Source of the DNA: Pseudomonas japonica | Lineage (GTDB): Bacteria > Pseudomonadota > Gammaproteobacteria > Pseudomonadales > Pseudomonadaceae | NCBI RefSeq assembly: GCF_013522925.1 | Contig: NZ_JAAMQU010000011.1 | Coordinates: 1 to 64,000 of the forward strand | Reading direction: 5' to 3' | DNA length: 64,000 nt | Part shown: one piece after another, positions 61,243 to 64,000 of the stretch | Numbering within the stretch: position 1 is the first letter of the stretch | Layout: every line of letters starts with the position of its first letter | Position numbers and translations under genes: made by a program | Notes under the pieces: model-generated | Database searches by the model: none | Told to the model about the DNA's origin: nothing | Seen by the model: the letters and a program-made list of their open reading frames with translations, nothing else

Positions 61243-61440
61243 CAGGCTTCCTACAGGGGCGGGTCAACACGGCTATGACACGTACTACCTTCCCGCCCCG
61301 GGTGAGGTGAACGTGTCATAGGTCTTGTCAAACCGGCCGGTGCCGCAGATGGGCACGGGGGTCGCAGCGCCATGGCCTGAGGGCCAAGTATGTTGACGCA
61401 TGCCTGTGAGCTGAGCTCGCGGAGACTACTCCCCTAGGAC
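61243..61440 (-). promoter_or_regulatory. yybP-ykoY manganese riboswitch and expression platform
   Basis: On the minus strand the aptamer carries the diagnostic AGGGGAGUAG (61426-61435), a GGCC/GGCC hairpin (61372-61383) and GACAAGACC (61321-61329). P1 forms from GTCCTAGG (61433-61440) and CCTATGAC (61315-61322). Downstream, CTATGACACGT (61311-61321) can instead pair with ACGTGTCATAG (61273-61283), and GGGGCGGG (61292-61299) can pair with CCCGCCCC (61256-61263). These alternatives overlap P1 and the ribosome-site region. Confidence 0.88.
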
Positions 61441-61484
61441 GGAGCGGATTCTGCCTACGCTGGCCAACAAGCGCAAGCGCGGAA

Positions 61485-62483
61485 TCACCGTATTGCGCGG
61501 TAAACCTTGAACCCCTCGCCTTCAGCCAACACTGTGCATTCGCGCAGGTGTGCCTCGATCAACGGTTGGTAACGCAGGAAGCTGTTGGCCACAAGCCGGA
61601 TTTCCCCGCCTGGAAGCAAATGTTGCGCGGCGCGTTGCAACAAGGCCTCACTGGCGCGGTAGTCGGTGTGCACACCGGTATGGAAGGGCGGGTTGCTGAT
61701 GATCGCGGTCAGCCCGGACGGGGCGGCGTCGATACCGTTTGCGCAAATCAGTTGCCCCTCAAGGCCATTGGCGGCCAGGGTCAGGCGGGCGCTCTCGATG
61801 GCAAAGGCGTCCACGTCCAGCAGCGTGACCGCCGCCTGTGGGTAGCGGCGCTTGAGCACGGCGCCGAGTACGCCTGCGCCACACCCGAAGTCCAGCAGGT
61901 GCGCAGGTTTGAGCCCCTCCAGATGGCCAAGCAGCAGGCGTGTGCCGCGGTCCAGCCGGCCATGGCTGAACACCCCGGGCAGGCTGATCACTTCCAGTGG
62001 GGGCGCGCCTTCCACGTCCAGGCTGAAGCGTTGGCCTAGGCTGTGCAGGTCTGGCCTGGCGGGCGCGTGCTCGATATCCACCTGCCACAGCTGGCAATGG
62101 CGGGCGCTGTCCAGTTTGCGGGCCCGGCCAAATGTGCTGAGCTGCCGTGCGGCACCCTCGATACCGCCGCGTTTTTCGCCCACCAGGAACAGGCTACGGC
62201 CGTGCAGGCCGCTGGCCAGCGCGTCGAGGGCGTAAGCGGCAAGGTCCCGGGCCTTGGGCAAGAACAGCACGGCTGCCTCGAAGTTACCGTCGGGCGGGGC
62301 CACGCCGAAGCTCACCCGGTCACTGTGGCGCGATGCCAGGGCGGTATGGTCGGCGGCGTTCCAGCTCCAGCCCCAAGCGTTCGGCAACTCACCTAACAGC
62401 CCATCGGCGGGCAAACCGGCCAACAACAACCGGCCCTCGAACAGATGGGCCTGGCGAAGCAACACTTCACTGCGCGGGTCCAT
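61485..62483 (-). CDS. rsmC: 16S rRNA guanine-1207 N2-methyltransferase
   Basis: RsmC methylates G1207 of 16S rRNA with SAM. The 332-residue protein has two methyltransferase-like domains; the C-terminal one has LLDFGCGAGVLGAVL (about residues 194-208) and the catalytic NPPF motif in IISNPPFHTGVHTDY. The N-terminal half is the non-catalytic copy. Length matches the family. A CAGGAG site precedes the ATG. Confidence 0.93.
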   Translation of the reverse strand: MDPRSEVLLRQAHLFEGRLLLAGLPADGLLGELPNAWGWSWNAADHTALASRHSDRVSFGVAPPDGNFEAAVLFLPKARDLAAYALDALASGLHGRSLFLVGEKRGGIEGAARQLSTFGRARKLDSARHCQLWQVDIEHAPARPDLHSLGQRFSLDVEGAPPLEVISLPGVFSHGRLDRGTRLLLGHLEGLKPAHLLDFGCGAGVLGAVLKRRYPQAAVTLLDVDAFAIESARLTLAANGLEGQLICANGIDAAPSGLTAIISNPPFHTGVHTDYRASEALLQRAAQHLLPGGEIRLVANSFLRYQPLIEAHLRECTVLAEGEGFKVYRAIR

Positions 62484-62528
62484 GGCGAACTCCTGGCAAA
62501 AAACGCGGAGTTTACCAGACCCGCCGGT

Positions 62529-63494
62529 TCAGCCGACTACCCGCAAGGGTTGGCCGGCAAAGTAACCGCGTGCATTTTCGCTCATCTGCCCGATGATCCG
62601 CTGGCGGGCCTCACGGCTGCCCCAGGCGCAATGAGGTGTGACGATCAACCGCGGGATGTCTTGTGCCAGCAACGGGTTGCCCTGTGCCGGCGGCTCTACC
62701 GTGAGCACGTCAGTGGCAGCACCGCCCAGGTGACCGCTGCGTAATGCCTCGGCCAGTGCTTGCTCGTTCACGATACCCCCGCGTGCGGTGTTCACCAGCA
62801 GCGCGCCTCGCTTGAGCAGGGCAAGCTGCGGCGCGCTGATCAGGTTACGGGTGTGTTCAGTGAGCGGGCAGTGCAGGGTAAGTGCGTCCACTTGTGGCAG
62901 TAGGTCGTCCAAGGGCAACCGGCCAGGCTGCGTGGGGCGGCCTGGCAACTGCCCCAGCAGCACGCGCATGCCGAACGCCTGCGCAAGGCGCGCTACGGCA
63001 CTGCCCAGCTCACCGTGGCCCAGCAAACCCAGGGTTTTGCCCTCCAGCTCCATGATCGGATAATCCAGCAGGCAAAACTGCGGCGAGCGCTGCCAGCGCC
63101 CTTCGGCCACGGCCCGCTGGTAATCCGCAAGCCGAGTGGCCAGGGCGAGCAGGAGCATGATCGTGTGCTGGGCCACCGAGGGTGTGCCGTAGCCTTGGCA
63201 GTTGCACACTGTGATACCCCGCTGGGCCGCAGCGGCCAGGTCCACGTTATTGGTGCCGGTGGCTGATACCAGGATCAGCTTCAGATTCGGGCATCGGGCT
63301 ATCACCTCGGCGTCGATCACAACCTTGTTGGTAATGGCCACTTCCGCCAGCGCCAGCCGCCCGGCCACTTCAGCCGGGGCGGTGCGCTCATGCAATTCCA
63401 GGCTCTCGAAGGCGTCGCGCAAAGGCGTTGCGTCCAGGTCGCCCAGGTCCAGTGAGCTGTAATCCAGAAAAACGGCGCGGCGGGATGTGGTCAT
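62529..63494 (-). CDS. hprA: D-2-hydroxyacid dehydrogenase (glycerate/hydroxypyruvate reductase type)
   Basis: This 321-residue NAD(P)-dependent enzyme starts at ATG 63494 (MTTSRRAVFLDYSSLDLGD) after AGAGGG; a longer frame upstream is not coding. The Rossmann loop is LGLLGHGELGSAVARLA, with the catalytic Arg in NTARGGIVNEQAL and His in VTPHCAWGSREAR. It fits the HprA/glycerate dehydrogenase branch. It is a different gene from the dehydrogenase at 8860-9801. Confidence 0.85.
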   Translation of the reverse strand: MTTSRRAVFLDYSSLDLGDLDATPLRDAFESLELHERTAPAEVAGRLALAEVAITNKVVIDAEVIARCPNLKLILVSATGTNNVDLAAAAQRGITVCNCQGYGTPSVAQHTIMLLLALATRLADYQRAVAEGRWQRSPQFCLLDYPIMELEGKTLGLLGHGELGSAVARLAQAFGMRVLLGQLPGRPTQPGRLPLDDLLPQVDALTLHCPLTEHTRNLISAPQLALLKRGALLVNTARGGIVNEQALAEALRSGHLGGAATDVLTVEPPAQGNPLLAQDIPRLIVTPHCAWGSREARQRIIGQMSENARGYFAGQPLRVVG

Positions 63495-63550
63495 GTGGCC
63501 CTCTTGTTCGCGGTCAACTGTATCTGTCGGGGTAGCATTCGAAGGGGTAA

Positions 63551-63565
63551 GGTACCTGCTGTACC
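63551..63565. promoter_or_regulatory. Short inverted repeat upstream of the LysE-family gene
   Basis: GGTAC (63551-63555) and GTACC (63561-63565) form a 5-bp inverted repeat in the divergent intergenic region. Candidate operator, low certainty. Confidence 0.3.
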
Positions 63566-63593
63566 GGTTTGTTACATCTCTTAGGGGTTGGAT

Positions 63594-64000
63594 ATGTATT
63601 GGAGTGAGTTTCTGGCGGTGGCGGCGATTCACCTGTTGGCGGTGGCGAGCCCCGGCCCGGACTTCGCCGTGGTGGTGCGTGAAAGCGTTACCCATGGTCG
63701 GCGTGCCGGCACCTGGACAGCCCTGGGGGTGGGCTCGGCGATCTTCCTCCACGTGGGGTATTCGTTGCTGGGTATCGGGCTGATCGTTTCGCAGTCGATC
63801 ATGCTGTTCAATGTGCTGAAATGGCTGGCCGCGGCCTACCTGCTGTACATCGGCTTCAAGGCGCTGCGGGCCAGGCCGGGCAGCGAAAGCCCCAATGAAC
63901 TGCACACAGAGCGGCAAGTTCGTTCGCCACGGGATGCCTATGTGGCCGGTTTCATGACCAACGGCCTGAACCCGAAGGCCACGCTGTTCTTCCTGTCGCT
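63594..64000 (+). CDS. LysE/RhtB-family amino-acid exporter (5' part, truncated by the window)
   Basis: The first 135 residues of an inner-membrane exporter are visible, cut by the window edge. MYWSEFLAVAAIHLLAVASPGPDFAVVVRE is the LysE/RhtB N-terminal signature with the GPD motif. Two further hydrophobic helices follow, and GFMTNGLNPKATLFF is the conserved NP-containing segment. Threonine or homoserine export is typical. An AGGGG-like site precedes the ATG. Confidence 0.87.
   Translation, partial: MYWSEFLAVAAIHLLAVASPGPDFAVVVRESVTHGRRAGTWTALGVGSAIFLHVGYSLLGIGLIVSQSIMLFNVLKWLAAAYLLYIGFKALRARPGSESPNELHTERQVRSPRDAYVAGFMTNGLNPKATLFFLS

Overview
The window reads as the chromosome of a Pseudomonas, most likely of the P. 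putida group. The GC-rich coding, the order of core genes and several genus-typical families (MksBEF, PagL, a PA4642-type protein, a YdiJ-type flavo-iron-sulfur protein, uraA-upp/hpt, Mqo) all point that way. The order mksBEF / rimI / carbonic anhydrase / tRNA-Met / ychF-pth-rplY-prs / tRNA-Gln / ispE-lolB-TPR / hemA-prfA-prmC-moeB-murI / pagL / phr-merR-DUF523 / hemH / uraA-upp / hpt / mqo matches, from memory, the P. aeruginosa PA4686-PA4640 backbone. I see no insertion sequence, prophage or CRISPR array.

Layout. 1-7.6 kb: a 5S rRNA ends an rRNA operon; the mksF-mksE-mksB condensin operon, an unknown gene coupled to rimI, an acidic small protein and a beta-carbonic anhydrase follow. 7.7-31.4 kb: a block that varies from the remembered backbone. 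It holds sodC with an M15-type peptidase, a 2-hydroxyacid dehydrogenase, a TerC-family protein behind a structured leader, an AcpA-like phosphatase, tRNA-Met, a chemoreceptor, an Fsr-like exporter, a LysR gene divergent from ydiJ, a cupin-uvsE pair, a tyrosinase with a coupled secreted partner, an orphan VapB, a repeat-rich autotransporter, a Gfo/Idh oxidoreductase, a GH15 glucosidase remnant and two AT-richer genes that appear to share an unrecognised domain. 31.5-43.4 kb: core translation, nucleotide, isoprenoid, lipoprotein and heme genes. 43.4-50.6 kb: pagL, a probable light-responsive operon (DUF523/DUF1722, a LitR/CarH-like MerR regulator, photolyase), an FAD oxidoreductase, an SDR epimerase and hemH. 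50.7-56 kb: pyrimidine and purine salvage, mqo and a 728-base gene-free stretch. 56.4-64 kb: a YajG lipoprotein, an acyltransferase, small Cys-rich and DUF2007 proteins, an SRAP/YedK-like protein with altered active site, an M48 peptidase, a GDT1/UPF0016 Mn transporter under a yybP-ykoY manganese riboswitch, rsmC, a glycerate-type dehydrogenase and a truncated LysE-family exporter.

How the parts work together. The clearest regulatory units are the light operon, whose promoter carries TATACA-N12-TGTACA with a near-copy upstream of the FAD oxidoreductase, and the riboswitch-controlled GDT1 gene, whose leader contains two mutually exclusive pairings that can be read in full. The least explained content is the pair of related unknown proteins at 29.9-31.4 kb. 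UV and light defence recurs: UvsE, photolyase, the light regulator and an SRAP protein.
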